A DNA stretch of 64,000 nt. It comes from Planctomycetota bacterium (GTDB lineage Bacteria > Planctomycetota > Planctomycetia > Planctomycetales > Planctomycetaceae). The stretch lies in NCBI GenBank assembly GCA_022600195.1, contig JAHZKX010000064.1:83788-147787 (forward strand). The letters are read 5' to 3'. The position numbers were made by a program, and so were the translations under genes. This document shows positions 1 through 9,177 of the stretch, piece by piece; position 1 is the stretch's first letter, and the number at the start of each line of letters is the position of its first letter. Under the pieces are notes generated by a model that did not search any database, was not told the origin of the DNA, and saw only the letters and a program-made list of their open reading frames with translations.

Positions 1-1503
1 GTGACCATTTTGTGACTCTACAGCGCGCTCTGCAAACAGAGCAGCAATCGCAGGTACCACTGTCATTGCGAGAAATAATGAACTGAAAATTGCTAAAATC
101 ACACTGACCGCAATCGATCCAACAAACTCTCCCGCTGGTCCGGGCATTAAAGCAATGGGAGCAAACGCCAGCGCTGTGGTTAAAGTAGACCCCAGTAGAG
201 GCACCGCTAAATGCCGCACGGTGGAGATCACTGCCTCTTCAGGCGAATTGCCAGCCTGTAATTTAGACCGCACTTCATCAACGACGACAATCGCGTTATC
301 AATCAAGAGCCCTAGTGCAATGATCAATCCCGTAATTGACATCTGATGAATGGGGATTTCCAAAAAACGAAGCCCCGCCAGAACCATGAACGCAGACAGA
401 GGCAACGCCAGTCCGATAACAACGGCATTCCGCCAGCCCATCATAAACACGATCACAGCAATCACAGCCACACCACCATACAACAGGTTCCGCAACAGGC
501 TGTCCAATCTTGCTTCCACATAGCGATTCTGATCAAACAAAGTCTGCACAATCACATCATCGGCCAGAGTTTGCTCAAACTCTTTGACGACTTCTTTCGC
601 AGACTGGCTCCAGTGATCAAGGCGAACGCTGTCGCGTACGAAAGCACCCAAAGTCACCGCGGGTTTTCCATCTGCTATCACCAGACTGCTCAACGGTAAG
701 GCAACACCCTTTTTGATGCTGGCAATATCACCTAACTGCACGGAATGCCCTTCCGAACCAAACTGAACCGGCGTATTTGCTATTCGCGAAAGAGAATCCA
801 GTTCTGAATCAACATCAATGAGCAGATCACTTTTTTGTCCGCGCAAGAGTCCTGCCGTCAGCTTGGCATCCGAGGATTTCACCTGATCTGCGATCTCCTG
901 AACACTCAAACCCAGAGAGGCAACTTTATCCGATTGAATCTCAGCAACGATTTCCTCATCAGGATCACCAAAAGTATCTATATCTTCTGTGCCGGATAGT
1001 GATCGCAGGCGATCTTCCAGTTGCCTGGCAGTCCGTCGCAATACAGCGTAATTCACTTCACTCGGATTATCCCAAACCAGAGCGATTATCATGGCATAGG
1101 CTTTTACTTCCAGCTCTTCAAAATCTGGTTCCTCTGCTCCTTGAGGAAAATCAACACGGGCATCGTCAATTTTATCGCGGATACGCGACCAGACTTCGTC
1201 GACTTCATAAACGTCATCCCGCAATTCAATCGTCAAAGACGACATACCAGAGCGAGAAATCGAACGTAATTCTTTGATCTCATCGATCTCTCTGAGTTCC
1301 TGTTCGATTTTTTCGGAAACCAGAGATTCGACTCGCGTTGCATCAGCTCCCGGAAAACGGGTATTCACGCGCGCCACCCGTTGCGTTAACACGGGATCTT
1401 CCATCCGAGGCAGCACATAATAACTGGATAAGCCGGCAACCGTGATGAGCGCAATCATCAGGATTAACAATCGACGATTTCGATAAAATAATCCCTCCAG
1501 CAT
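1..1503 (-). CDS. RND-family efflux permease, AcrB/MexB-like (partial, C-terminus outside window)
   Basis: The frame is open without a stop from an ATG at 1503 to the window edge, giving the N-terminal 501 residues of a family that is normally about 1,000-1,050. An AAGGGG ribosome site lies about 7 bases before the ATG. The protein begins with a membrane segment (LLILMIALITVAGLSSYYVL), followed by a large periplasmic porter region with the PGAD...ESLVSEKIEQEL pattern typical of RND pumps. It then has several membrane helices, including one reading GLIIALGLLIDNAIVVVDEV, the RND TM4 proton-relay helix; here only one of the usual two Asp residues is present (D-N instead of D-D). It is third in an operon after tetR and the membrane-fusion gene, so it is probably the inner-membrane pump of a tripartite drug or metabolite exporter. 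Substrate cannot be told from sequence. Confidence 0.93.
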   Translation of the reverse strand, partial: MLEGLFYRNRRLLILMIALITVAGLSSYYVLPRMEDPVLTQRVARVNTRFPGADATRVESLVSEKIEQELREIDEIKELRSISRSGMSSLTIELRDDVYEVDEVWSRIRDKIDDARVDFPQGAEEPDFEELEVKAYAMIIALVWDNPSEVNYAVLRRTARQLEDRLRSLSGTEDIDTFGDPDEEIVAEIQSDKVASLGLSVQEIADQVKSSDAKLTAGLLRGQKSDLLIDVDSELDSLSRIANTPVQFGSEGHSVQLGDIASIKKGVALPLSSLVIADGKPAVTLGAFVRDSVRLDHWSQSAKEVVKEFEQTLADDVIVQTLFDQNRYVEARLDSLLRNLLYGGVAVIAVIVFMMGWRNAVVIGLALPLSAFMVLAGLRFLEIPIHQMSITGLIIALGLLIDNAIVVVDEVRSKLQAGNSPEEAVISTVRHLAVPLLGSTLTTALAFAPIALMPGPAGEFVGSIAVSVILAIFSSLFLAMTVVPAIAALFAERAVESQNGH

Positions 1504-1589
1504 GATTATACCCCTTCTCAATTACCAGCAACGTTGCCATTGCTTAATTCACAATCTCGCAATGATGAACCGTCTCACCACTTTTTGTT

Positions 1590-2945
1590 TTAGCGGTTTG
1601 ACTTAATCACAACGCGTTGATTATTTGCCAGCTTATGAATCCCATCTACTACAATCAGATCTCCTGCCGTCAGAGTACCCCGTACGAGTACACGATCACC
1701 TGCTGTGTGCAATACTTCAACCTGTCGTTTTTCTAATACAAATTCACTCTCATTTTTACCATCAATGACAGAATAAGCAGACCAGAGTCCCCGCTCACCC
1801 CGCGCCAGCGCCCCCAGTGGTAACCAGAAACCCTGCACCGGAATTGCTTCTTCAATCTCAATACGAATCACCTGGCCAGGAACAAGGTGTAATGCGGCTT
1901 TCGAATTCAGTGCGAGAACGATTTCCCGAGTACGTGTTACCGGATCAAGCTCAGGCAAAATCGCTTTCAATGTGGCGTCAAATGTTTTCCCGTTGAGCTG
2001 CACTTTTTTCTTTGTGCCCTGCTTCAGATCTTTGGCCATGTCCACAGGAACGCCGATATGCGCTTCCAGTTTCTGATCTTCAACTAATCTGAACAATGGC
2101 ACATTAGGAGGAATGACGGTGCCTTCATCAGAATAACGTTTTGAGATCCGACCACTAAATGGTGCAGTCAGTCTCGCATCATCAAGATCAACCTGATTAT
2201 CAGCTAATGCAGCATCCAGATTGGCAACGACCGCTTTTTGTGCAGCGATCTTCTCTTTACGCGTTCCTTCCTGCAGCTCTGACAACCGACTTTTTGCAGC
2301 ATCTAATTGAGCCTGTTGCTGCTCGACATCATATTGTGTTTCTTCGAAAACAGATTTGGAAATGGCATTACGTTTCGACAATTGTTGATTTCGTTTGTGA
2401 TTTGCCTCCAGATTTTTAAGTTTGGCAGAAAGTTGCCTGACCTCGGCTTCAGTCACTGCGATTGTCTGAGATCGGGGACCTGCTATTAATTCATCGAGTT
2501 TTGCCTGAGCGGCTGCAAGCTCTGCTTCCAGCTTTAGTCGAATCACATCCAGATGCCTTGTACTTAAATTGGCCAGAACCATTCCCGCTTGAACCGAGTC
2601 CCCTTCATCGACGACCACGTTGATCAGTTTCCCACTCCGCTCAAATGCCAGCTCGCTGATGCGCGCCGCTTCTACTTTACCCGTATAAGTTCGCTTTCGT
2701 AAAAACGAGTTGACCGGTTTGATTTCTACGACATCAACAGGCATTCTCTGTCGTTTTGAATTGTCAGACTTGATTTCAGTGGAATAGGCAATCTCTGCAA
2801 TCGACCAGCATACTCCGGCAATGCCAGTCACAAAAATTACAACTAACACGGGATAATATCGTTTCACTCCGGTCACCACTATTTGACGAAACGTCAAATT
2901 TTCGTGAAAAAAAAGCGACTTAGGTCGTAATTTGCTGAAGTTCAT
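1590..2945 (-). CDS. RND efflux periplasmic adaptor (membrane fusion protein, HlyD/AcrA family)
   Basis: This is the adaptor that would link the permease at 1-1503 to an outer-membrane channel. From the ATG at 2945 the protein is 451 residues: a short cytoplasmic start, one membrane anchor (YYPVLVVIFVTGIAGVCWSI), a lipoyl half (RSGKLINVVVDEGDSVQAG), a long helical hairpin rich in A, E, Q and K, the second lipoyl half (DARLTAPFSGRISKR), then beta-barrel and membrane-proximal domains. That order is diagnostic. The ATG at 2945 overlaps the end of tetR by 26 bases, suggesting translational coupling. A frame extension to 3176 lies wholly inside tetR and was not used. A GTG start near 2877, just downstream of a palindrome at 2881-2899, is possible and would keep the membrane anchor. 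Confidence 0.92.
   Translation of the reverse strand: MNFSKLRPKSLFFHENLTFRQIVVTGVKRYYPVLVVIFVTGIAGVCWSIAEIAYSTEIKSDNSKRQRMPVDVVEIKPVNSFLRKRTYTGKVEAARISELAFERSGKLINVVVDEGDSVQAGMVLANLSTRHLDVIRLKLEAELAAAQAKLDELIAGPRSQTIAVTEAEVRQLSAKLKNLEANHKRNQQLSKRNAISKSVFEETQYDVEQQQAQLDAAKSRLSELQEGTRKEKIAAQKAVVANLDAALADNQVDLDDARLTAPFSGRISKRYSDEGTVIPPNVPLFRLVEDQKLEAHIGVPVDMAKDLKQGTKKKVQLNGKTFDATLKAILPELDPVTRTREIVLALNSKAALHLVPGQVIRIEIEEAIPVQGFWLPLGALARGERGLWSAYSVIDGKNESEFVLEKRQVEVLHTAGDRVLVRGTLTAGDLIVVDGIHKLANNQRVVIKSNR
2881..2899. promoter_or_regulatory. Palindromic TetR-type operator candidate inside the start of the adaptor gene
   Basis: The bases ATTTGACG-AAA-CGTCAAAT form a perfect 8-bp inverted repeat with a 3-base centre. 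Its core TGACG-N3-CGTCA is identical to the palindrome in the tetR promoter at 3661-3675. Two copies of one core in one efflux operon make it likely that this TetR binds both. Position within the adaptor reading frame suggests either a roadblock to transcription or a second internal promoter. Confidence 0.6.
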
Positions 2946-3648
2946 TTCCAAACACCTCCTCACTGACGCGTTCAAAGACCGCGTCGTAATCCACTTCTGA
3001 GCTGAGCGGTTTCCACTGAATACCATCCAGAAAACGACTATAATTGTGCCGTAACATTTGAAATGGTTCAGATATTCCCAGTTCCTGTAAAGAATTACTG
3101 GTAGAAATAATCGAATATCCACCGAATGAGAGAGACCATAAACCAAATACGATCTCTTCAGGCGTAGCAGAATCATTCAGATTGAGATCGCCGCTGGCAA
3201 TCCCATCTCGAACCACCCCGCTGACAATTCCAATGCAACGACGTTCGCAGTTCGACATCACCTGCCGGCGTTCTTCAGAAGTTTTGTCCCAGATCGAATC
3301 AAGACGAATCGTCTGTTCCACTCGAAAATGATCGGGGTATAATTTCACAAACAGCTCAGCAGCTGTTCCAATGGCAGCAATGCGCTCACGTGACGTCCCT
3401 TGAAACAGAGACGCTTTTTCAAACATTGCCAGACGTTTTTCCAGAGTCTGAATCGCCAGCGTAATTATGATTTCTTCTTTGCAGGAAAAGTGGTTATAGA
3501 TCGTGCCTTTGGAGTATTCGAGCATACTCGTGAGGCGATCCATGTTGAGGCCATTATATCCCCCCTCAATAAACATGGGACGCGCGCATTCCAGGATGAT
3601 GGCTTCACGTTCCTGCATTTCACGATGTTTGCGATCTTTTGTATTCAT
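2920..3648 (-). CDS. TetR/AcrR-family transcriptional repressor
   Basis: The 242-residue product starts MNTKDRKHREMQER and has a TetR helix-turn-helix in residues about 15-62 (ILECARPMFIEGGYNGLNMD then LEYSKGTIYNHFSCKEE). The rest is an all-helical ligand-binding domain with no assignable ligand. It is the first gene of the efflux operon and overlaps the adaptor gene. The start at 3648 was preferred to an upstream in-frame ATG at 3675 because the latter is part of the operator palindrome and lies upstream of the predicted transcription start. It probably represses its own operon and releases DNA on binding the pump substrate. Confidence 0.92.
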   Translation of the reverse strand: MNTKDRKHREMQEREAIILECARPMFIEGGYNGLNMDRLTSMLEYSKGTIYNHFSCKEEIIITLAIQTLEKRLAMFEKASLFQGTSRERIAAIGTAAELFVKLYPDHFRVEQTIRLDSIWDKTSEERRQVMSNCERRCIGIVSGVVRDGIASGDLNLNDSATPEEIVFGLWSLSFGGYSIISTSNSLQELGISEPFQMLRHNYSRFLDGIQWKPLSSEVDYDAVFERVSEEVFGNELQQITT

Positions 3649-3657
3649 AACAATCCT

Positions 3658-3685
3658 ATTATGACGGATCGTCATTTAATGTCAA
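3658..3685 (-). promoter_or_regulatory. tetR operon promoter with operator in the -35/-10 spacer
   Basis: Reading the minus strand, a perfect -35 TTGACA (3685-3680) and a -10 CATAAT (3663-3658) are separated by 16 bases. The palindrome ATGACG-GAT-CGTCAT (3661-3675) occupies the spacer and part of the -10. A repressor bound there would exclude RNA polymerase. The predicted transcription start near 3651 is only about three bases before the tetR ATG, so the message would be leaderless or nearly so. Confidence 0.75.
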
Positions 3686-4006
3686 CCTGTTTATACTTAT
3701 TTTTTATTGATGCCATTTCCCACTCACCATCTCCATAGTCTCAATAGAAAAACGAAAAACAACAAAAACCGTATCCCATTACATAAAAATCACTTACAAC
3801 ACAACACCAAGCCAGAAAACTAATGGATCGCAAAACCGGAAACCTTCACAACTTTTGGTAAAACCAAAGAAATGCCCCCGTATTAATTGAACACTTCGTC
3901 AACTACTGTCGTCGCTTTCAGATCACTTCGGAAAATGGACATCAAAGGTGGCCCGTTCCAACTCAGCATGCAATCGAACGAGAAGGGACTCTCTTTCACC
4001 AGAAAC
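3686..4006. other. Intergenic region, no gene seen
   Basis: This AT-rich 321-base stretch lies between the tetR promoter and the end of the response-regulator gene. Short open frames here show no family signature and overlap each other. No clear hairpin terminator was found for the response regulator that ends at 4007. Confidence 0.5.
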
Positions 4007-5440
4007 TTAGCTATTCTGCTCTTCTTTTTGTTTCTGGTATTCCTTGAGCTTCCTGTAGAGAGTTCGCTCACCAATGCCCAGCATTTTGGCTGCCTCTTCC
4101 CGTTTGCCATCAGCCAGATCCAGTGCGCGCTCAATGTAGTAGCGTTCTACCTCTGAAAAGGGTCGCCCAATCAGGAAATCAGCACCGGAACGATCTGAAG
4201 AATAACTGCTGTCACCTTCAGTCCCACCTACGGGCATAATTTCTTCTGGCAAATCATCCAGATCCAGAGTGCCATCAGTATCGAGAACCAGCATCCTTTC
4301 GGCAGCATTTCGTAATTGGCGAATATTACCCGGCCAGTCATAAGACATCAATGCACGACGGGCAGCGCGAGAAACACCTTCGAATGGTTTTCCATATTGC
4401 GTCGACAGCTCTTTCAAAAAGTGATCTGTCAGCAATGGGATGTCCCCTCGTCTTTCGCGCAAGGGAGGCAGTTCAATCTTGACGACGGATAAACGGTAAT
4501 ACAAATCCTGTCGAAAACTTCCCGCCTTCACCATTTCCAGCAGGTCGGCATTGGTGGCAGCCACCAGACGAACATTCAGGCTGAGTTCTTCATTCGTTCC
4601 AAGTCTGGCGATTTTACGGTCTTCCAAAACTCGCAATAATTTAATTTGAGTCTGCATCGGCATTTCGCCAACTTCGTCCAGAAACAGAGTACCCCCATTG
4701 GCATGCTCGAATTTACCAATCCGCTTACCAATGGCACCCGTAAAAGCACCTGGCTCATGCCCGAAAAGTTCACTTTCCAGAATACTGTCCGGCAACGCAG
4801 AAATATTCAGAGGAACAAATGGCTTACTTTTCCGCTCACTATTCTGGTGAATTGCCCGAGCCACCAGTTCCTTTCCAGTACCACTTTCACCTTCGATCAT
4901 CACGGTGCTGTTGGTTGACGCCACACTCTTCAGCTTATCAATTACTTTATGCATCGATGGCGAATTGCCTACGACTCCTTCAAAACCAAACTTTTCATCG
5001 AGCCGACGATGTAGCTCGGCATTGTGACGCATCAACCGTACGCGTGTCGAAGCTTTTTCAACAGCATGACGGAGTTCATTGATATCAAGCGGCTTCGTCA
5101 GATAGGTATAGGCACCTAGTTGCATCGCAGTCACTGCAGAATTAATCGAACCATGTCCGGTTAATACAATCACTTCCGCATCAGGTAATTCATCTTTTGC
5201 TGTCCTGAGAATCGACAAACCGTCAACGCCATCCATACGCAAATCAGTAATCACAATATCAGCAGTTTCGCGTTCGATCAGCTTGGCACCCTGCTCTCCT
5301 GAAGTGGCAATTTTACAATCGCAACCCACGCGTTCCAGGCTCTCTGCAACAGCCTGCGCATGGGCTTCATCATCATCAATAATCAATACGCGAATGACTA
5401 TCGATGCAAGATCTTTTTCAGTAGCATCTTTCACGCTCAT
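4007..5440 (-). CDS. Sigma-54-dependent response regulator (NtrC/AtoC family)
   Basis: The 477-residue protein has all three NtrC-class parts. The receiver domain (about 15-125) has the acidic pocket at D22-D24, phospho-acceptor D66 (VITDLRMDG), T94 and K116. The AAA+ domain has Walker A GESGTGK at 174-180, the sigma-54 contact loop GAFTGA at 211-216 and Walker B LFLDE near 232. A Fis-type helix-turn-helix at the C-terminus reads [19 protein letters not shown]. It would be phosphorylated by the kinase encoded 58 bases upstream at 5499-6215 and activate sigma-54 promoters by ATP hydrolysis. Targets cannot be identified; no convincing -24/-12 promoter was seen nearby. Confidence 0.96.
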   Translation of the reverse strand: MSVKDATEKDLASIVIRVLIIDDDEAHAQAVAESLERVGCDCKIATSGEQGAKLIERETADIVITDLRMDGVDGLSILRTAKDELPDAEVIVLTGHGSINSAVTAMQLGAYTYLTKPLDINELRHAVEKASTRVRLMRHNAELHRRLDEKFGFEGVVGNSPSMHKVIDKLKSVASTNSTVMIEGESGTGKELVARAIHQNSERKSKPFVPLNISALPDSILESELFGHEPGAFTGAIGKRIGKFEHANGGTLFLDEVGEMPMQTQIKLLRVLEDRKIARLGTNEELSLNVRLVAATNADLLEMVKAGSFRQDLYYRLSVVKIELPPLRERRGDIPLLTDHFLKELSTQYGKPFEGVSRAARRALMSYDWPGNIRQLRNAAERMLVLDTDGTLDLDDLPEEIMPVGGTEGDSSYSSDRSGADFLIGRPFSEVERYYIERALDLADGKREEAAKMLGIGERTLYRKLKEYQKQKEEQNS

Positions 5441-5498
5441 TGAGCAGACTCGAAGCCTTTTCTTTATGTGTATCTGAAGTTGGTTTCAAAAGTAATTC

Positions 5499-6215
5499 TT
5501 AGCATACCGGGAATGAAATGGTAAAGCGAGTTCCCCGACCGAGTTCGCTTTCGCATTCAATCATCCCATGATGTGCATCGATAATTTTTTTCACGGTAGG
5601 CAAGCCTAATCCGCTACCTCCGGATTTGGTCGAAAAGAATGCGTCAAACATACGGGATTTAACTTTCTCATCAATGCCTTTCCCATTATCAATGATATCA
5701 AGATAGACCATCCCATTTTTATTATAAGTCTGTAATTCGATCAAACCACCATCGGGCATGGCCTGCACGACATTCAACGCCAGATTCATCAGCAATTGCC
5801 TTAAGAGTGCTTTATCCACCTGAATCCGAGGTAGATCGGCGTCTAAATGCGGGCTGATTTCAATATCAGCATCCCGTGCCTGCGGACGGAAAAAATCGAT
5901 AAAGTCGCTCACCTGTTCATTCAGATTTGCTTCAGTTAACGCCAGTTTCCCCACGCGTGCAAATTGCAAAAATGCATCCAAAATCTCTTCCAGATGTTTG
6001 CATTCGCGCTGCACGCTTTCCACTTTTTTCAACATGCGATGCTTCGCGGGAACATCAAGAGAATCCAGATCTTCTGTGAGCAATTCCAGATTCATGCTCA
6101 TGGTGGAAAGTGGATTTTTAATCTCGTGAGCCAAACCTCCGGCAAGCGAAGCAATTTCAGAGTACTGCGCCTGAAACTGCTCGCGTTCATTGATGCTTAA
6201 TGGGCTCTTATTCAT
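5499..6215 (-). CDS. Soluble sensor histidine kinase, NtrB-like
   Basis: The product is 238 residues and contains essentially only the kinase core: a HisKA dimerisation helix with the phospho-histidine at H30 (GLAHEIKNPLS), then an HATPase domain with the N-box (LMNLALNVVQAMPDGG), G1 box (DNGKGIDEKVKSRMFDAFFS) and G2 box (GGSGLGLPTVKKI). There is no membrane segment, PAS or GAF domain before the histidine, so signal input must come from a partner protein or from the roughly 22-residue N-terminus. It is transcribed with the sigma-54 regulator downstream. A longer N-terminal form was not found because upstream sequence is non-coding. Confidence 0.93.
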   Translation of the reverse strand: MNKSPLSINEREQFQAQYSEIASLAGGLAHEIKNPLSTMSMNLELLTEDLDSLDVPAKHRMLKKVESVQRECKHLEEILDAFLQFARVGKLALTEANLNEQVSDFIDFFRPQARDADIEISPHLDADLPRIQVDKALLRQLLMNLALNVVQAMPDGGLIELQTYNKNGMVYLDIIDNGKGIDEKVKSRMFDAFFSTKSGGSGLGLPTVKKIIDAHHGMIECESELGRGTRFTISFPVC

Positions 6216-6310
6216 TTCAGATCATTCCGGATTTCAATCTTACAAACCATTCGATCAAAACAGTATCACTCGATACAGCCATGTTGAAGTATGTATTACC
6301 AGACTCTCAT

Positions 6311-6360
6311 ACATAAAAATAAAGCGATGAAGTCATCTCAAGTCGAGCTCCTTCATCGCT
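6311..6360 (-). terminator. Rho-independent terminator of rpsO-pnp
   Basis: On the minus strand the arms AGCGATGAAG (6360-6351) and CTTCATCGCT (6332-6323) pair perfectly over 10 bp around an 18-base loop that can form a small inner stem. A T-rich tail (TTTATTTTTATG) follows. It lies 36 bases past the pnp stop and separates pnp from the kinase gene. Confidence 0.8.
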
Positions 6361-6396
6361 AATTTGGTTTTCTCAGATATCAAAGAGAAATTTCAC

Positions 6397-8532
6397 TTAC
6401 TCTTCTTCAGTTGATTTTTCACCATCTCCATTGCTTTCCCCCGCCTGTTCAGCCAGAACGGCTTTACGGGAAAGCTTGACACGGTTCTGATCATCAACGG
6501 CAATCACCTTAACCTGCAAACGGTCGCCCATTTTACAGATATCATTGACCGATTTGACAAATCCATCAGAAAGTTCACTGATATGACAAAGGCCATCTTT
6601 TCCAGGAGCAATCTCGATGAAGGCACCAAATTCTTTGATCGAACTGACAACACCATCATAAATACGACCGACACGAATTTCTTCAGTCAGTGCTTCGATA
6701 TGTGCCATCGCTTTTTCAACAATAGTGACATTGCCACCTGAGACAGTCACAGTTCCATCATCCTGAATATCAATGTTAGCGCCGGTATCTTCCTGAATCG
6801 CACGGATCGTTTTACCACCAGGACCAATCAGCAGACCGATTTTTTCGGGGTTGATTTTGGTTTGATGCAAACGAGGTGCATGTTCGGAAATCTCTGCACG
6901 AGGCCGACGAATCGCTGTTAACATCGTCCGCAGCAATTCTAAACGGGCTACCTTGGCCTGCTCTAAAGTCTCTTTGATGATCTCTTCGCTGATACCATCA
7001 TTCTTGAGGTCCAACTGAATTCCAGTGATCCCTTTTTGCGTTCCAGCAACTTTGAAGTCCATGTCACAAAAATGATCTTCATCACCAATAATGTCAGTCA
7101 ATACCTTGAAGTCATCACCATCGGTAACCAGTCCGATTGAAATTCCTGCAACAGGTTGACGCAGCGGAACTCCGGCATCCATCAATGCCAGTGTGGCCGA
7201 ACAGACAGACGCCATCGAGCTACTTCCATTTGATTCCAGAATATCTGAAATCACACGGATGGTATAAGGAAAGTCTTCTTCATTAGGCAGTACAGGTTCC
7301 ACAGAACGCTCTGCCAGACACCCATGACCAATCTCACGGCGTCCCGGCCCTCTGATCGGTCGGCATTCACCAACGGAGAAGGAGGGGAAGTAGTAATGCA
7401 ACATGAACCGCTGCATCTCTTCTTCAAACAGACCATCCACTCTCTGCTTGTCGCGAGAGGTTCCCAATGTGATGGTTGCCATGGATTGAGTCTCACCACG
7501 CGTAAACAGGGCAGAGCCATGAACACGCGGTAGAGCTCCTGTTTCACAAGCAACATCACGCAATGTACTGGGAGCGCGGCCATCCAGGCGTCGCCCAGAC
7601 ATCGCCAGTTCTCGTACAGCTTTAGCTTCAAGATCGTGAAACGCCTCTTTGAATTGTCCAAGAGTTGCACCATCTTCTGTCTCGTCTGAATCTTCAGGGA
7701 AGAATTTCGCGATGAGGTCTTCGCGAACGGTTTTAATTCCTTCACGACGTTCTGCTTTGACTGTGTGCTGCATAGCAGAGCTCAGTCGTTGGTACATTTC
7801 ATCATCCAGCTTGGCAATGAAAGGATTTTCTGGAGGCGCTTCGTATTCAAACGGAGCAATACCAGCTTTTTCCCGCAATTCCAGCTGCAACTTACATAAT
7901 TTGCCTAATTCCTGATGAGCAAACATGATCGCAGTTGTCATTTCATCTTCAGGAATCTGATCCCCAAAACCTTCGATCATCAATACGGATTCAACCGTTC
8001 CGGCGACAATCAGATCCAAATCACTTTCAGCAATTTGTTCCCGGGTCGGGAATGGGATCAACTCACCGGCAATCCGGCCCACGCGGACAGCCCCAATAGG
8101 TCCTTTAAAAGGAACGGGGGATAAACACAAAGCCGCACTGGCTGCGTTAATCGAAAGCACATCGGGATCGTTCACGCCATCACAAGACAAGACGTTCGAC
8201 ATAATTTGAAGTTCGTCTTTGAACTCTTTCGGGAACAGGGGACGAATCGGGCGGTCTGTTAACCGCATCGTCAAAATTTCTTTGGTTGTGGGACGCCCTT
8301 CGCGTTTTAAGAACCCACCGGGAAACTTACCTGACGCGGCAGTTCTTTCCCGATAATCAACCGTTAACGGGAAAAAATCAATCCCGGGTCTTGCTGATCC
8401 TGTTGCAGCTGCAACAAAAACAACGGTTTCACCATATTGAATCAGAACAGACCCTGCGGCCTGCTTCGCTAACTGACCAGTTGTAAGACTTAGTTTCTGT
8501 CCGCCAACCTCACATTCAACAACTACTTTCAC
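6397..8532 (-). CDS. pnp: Polyribonucleotide nucleotidyltransferase (PNPase)
   Basis: PNPase degrades RNA 3' to 5' by phosphorolysis and is a core component of RNA turnover. The 711-residue length matches the family. Two RNase PH-type domains are visible: the first with TVDYRERTAASGKFPGGFLK and RPIRPLFP, the second with GRRLDGR, the phosphate-binding GRREIGHG and SNGSSSMASVC. They are followed by a KH domain (IGLLIGPGGKTIRAIQEDTG) and an S1 domain (VGRIYDGVVSSIKEFGAFIE). The acidic C-terminal tail ends in EEE. It sits 55 bases after rpsO, the conserved bacterial order, and is closed by the terminator at 6311-6360. Confidence 0.98.
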   Translation of the reverse strand: MKVVVECEVGGQKLSLTTGQLAKQAAGSVLIQYGETVVFVAAATGSARPGIDFFPLTVDYRERTAASGKFPGGFLKREGRPTTKEILTMRLTDRPIRPLFPKEFKDELQIMSNVLSCDGVNDPDVLSINAASAALCLSPVPFKGPIGAVRVGRIAGELIPFPTREQIAESDLDLIVAGTVESVLMIEGFGDQIPEDEMTTAIMFAHQELGKLCKLQLELREKAGIAPFEYEAPPENPFIAKLDDEMYQRLSSAMQHTVKAERREGIKTVREDLIAKFFPEDSDETEDGATLGQFKEAFHDLEAKAVRELAMSGRRLDGRAPSTLRDVACETGALPRVHGSALFTRGETQSMATITLGTSRDKQRVDGLFEEEMQRFMLHYYFPSFSVGECRPIRGPGRREIGHGCLAERSVEPVLPNEEDFPYTIRVISDILESNGSSSMASVCSATLALMDAGVPLRQPVAGISIGLVTDGDDFKVLTDIIGDEDHFCDMDFKVAGTQKGITGIQLDLKNDGISEEIIKETLEQAKVARLELLRTMLTAIRRPRAEISEHAPRLHQTKINPEKIGLLIGPGGKTIRAIQEDTGANIDIQDDGTVTVSGGNVTIVEKAMAHIEALTEEIRVGRIYDGVVSSIKEFGAFIEIAPGKDGLCHISELSDGFVKSVNDICKMGDRLQVKVIAVDDQNRVKLSRKAVLAEQAGESNGDGEKSTEEE

Positions 8533-8587
8533 AATAATTTCCTAATTTCATTTCCGACAAACCGATACAGATCAGCGAACACCGAAC

Positions 8588-8857
8588 TTATTTTCGAATG
8601 TTTAACCGATCCAGAATTTCCCTATAGCTTTCTGCATTCTTTGTGTGCAAATAATCAAGCAGGCTCCGTCGACGGCTCACCATTTGTAGTAAACCTCTAC
8701 GACTGGCATGATCCTTGGAATTTGCTCGTAAATGCTCCGTTAAATTGACAATCCGTTCTGTAAGTACAGCAATCTGCACTTCAGCAGATCCAGTATCCCC
8801 GGTTTTGGACTGATATTCTTGAATCAATTCTGCTCTTCGTTCCTGCGTGACTGACAT
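8588..8857 (-). CDS. rpsO: 30S ribosomal protein S15
   Basis: The 89-residue protein has standard S15 length and signature ([45 protein letters not shown]). S15 binds the 16S rRNA three-way junction early in small-subunit assembly. It is followed by pnp, as in many bacteria. In other bacteria S15 represses its own mRNA; the 320-base upstream region here contains possible stem-loops that could serve that purpose. Confidence 0.98.
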   Translation of the reverse strand: MSVTQERRAELIQEYQSKTGDTGSAEVQIAVLTERIVNLTEHLRANSKDHASRRGLLQMVSRRRSLLDYLHTKNAESYREILDRLNIRK

Positions 8858-9177
8858 TCTTCTAACCTAAACCTTTAAACAAATTACATGACAAACAGAG
8901 AAGATCGGGGATAACCCAATGCAAAGATAGCCATTACTTTCCGTGTCTTGACTTTTCTCAGACTGGTAATGGCGAGAGAAAACAAAGCTATTACACTAGC
9001 TTTCAGGGTATTTAAGCTACTTAATGTAGCAATCTGAATAGATTATTCAATGGATACGCTACCTTGAATACAAAAACCTCGCTGAATAGAACCAGTTAGG
9101 TGAATTCTGCTCGCAACCTCAACAAATATACACAAGTACATTTTCTGCCAAATCAATCCACTGAAATCTCTTTGACA
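8858..9177 (-). other. Upstream region of rpsO; possible structured leader
   Basis: No coding region is visible. Two inverted repeats are present: GCTAC-TTAAT-GTAGC at 9016-9030, and GTAATGGC (8966-8973) with GCTATTAC (8987-8994), which pair except for one position. Both could fold in an rpsO transcript, but no match to a known S15 leader motif was recognised and no strong promoter was identified. Confidence 0.35.

Noticed and set aside
2946..3176. Long N-terminal extension of the efflux adaptor
   Set aside because: It lies wholly within tetR in another frame; the normal adaptor anchor follows the ATG at 2945.
7251..7745. 164-codon open frame inside pnp
   Set aside because: It lies in another frame of a clear PNPase gene, has no family signature, and high Trp/Cys/Arg content typical of an out-of-frame translation.
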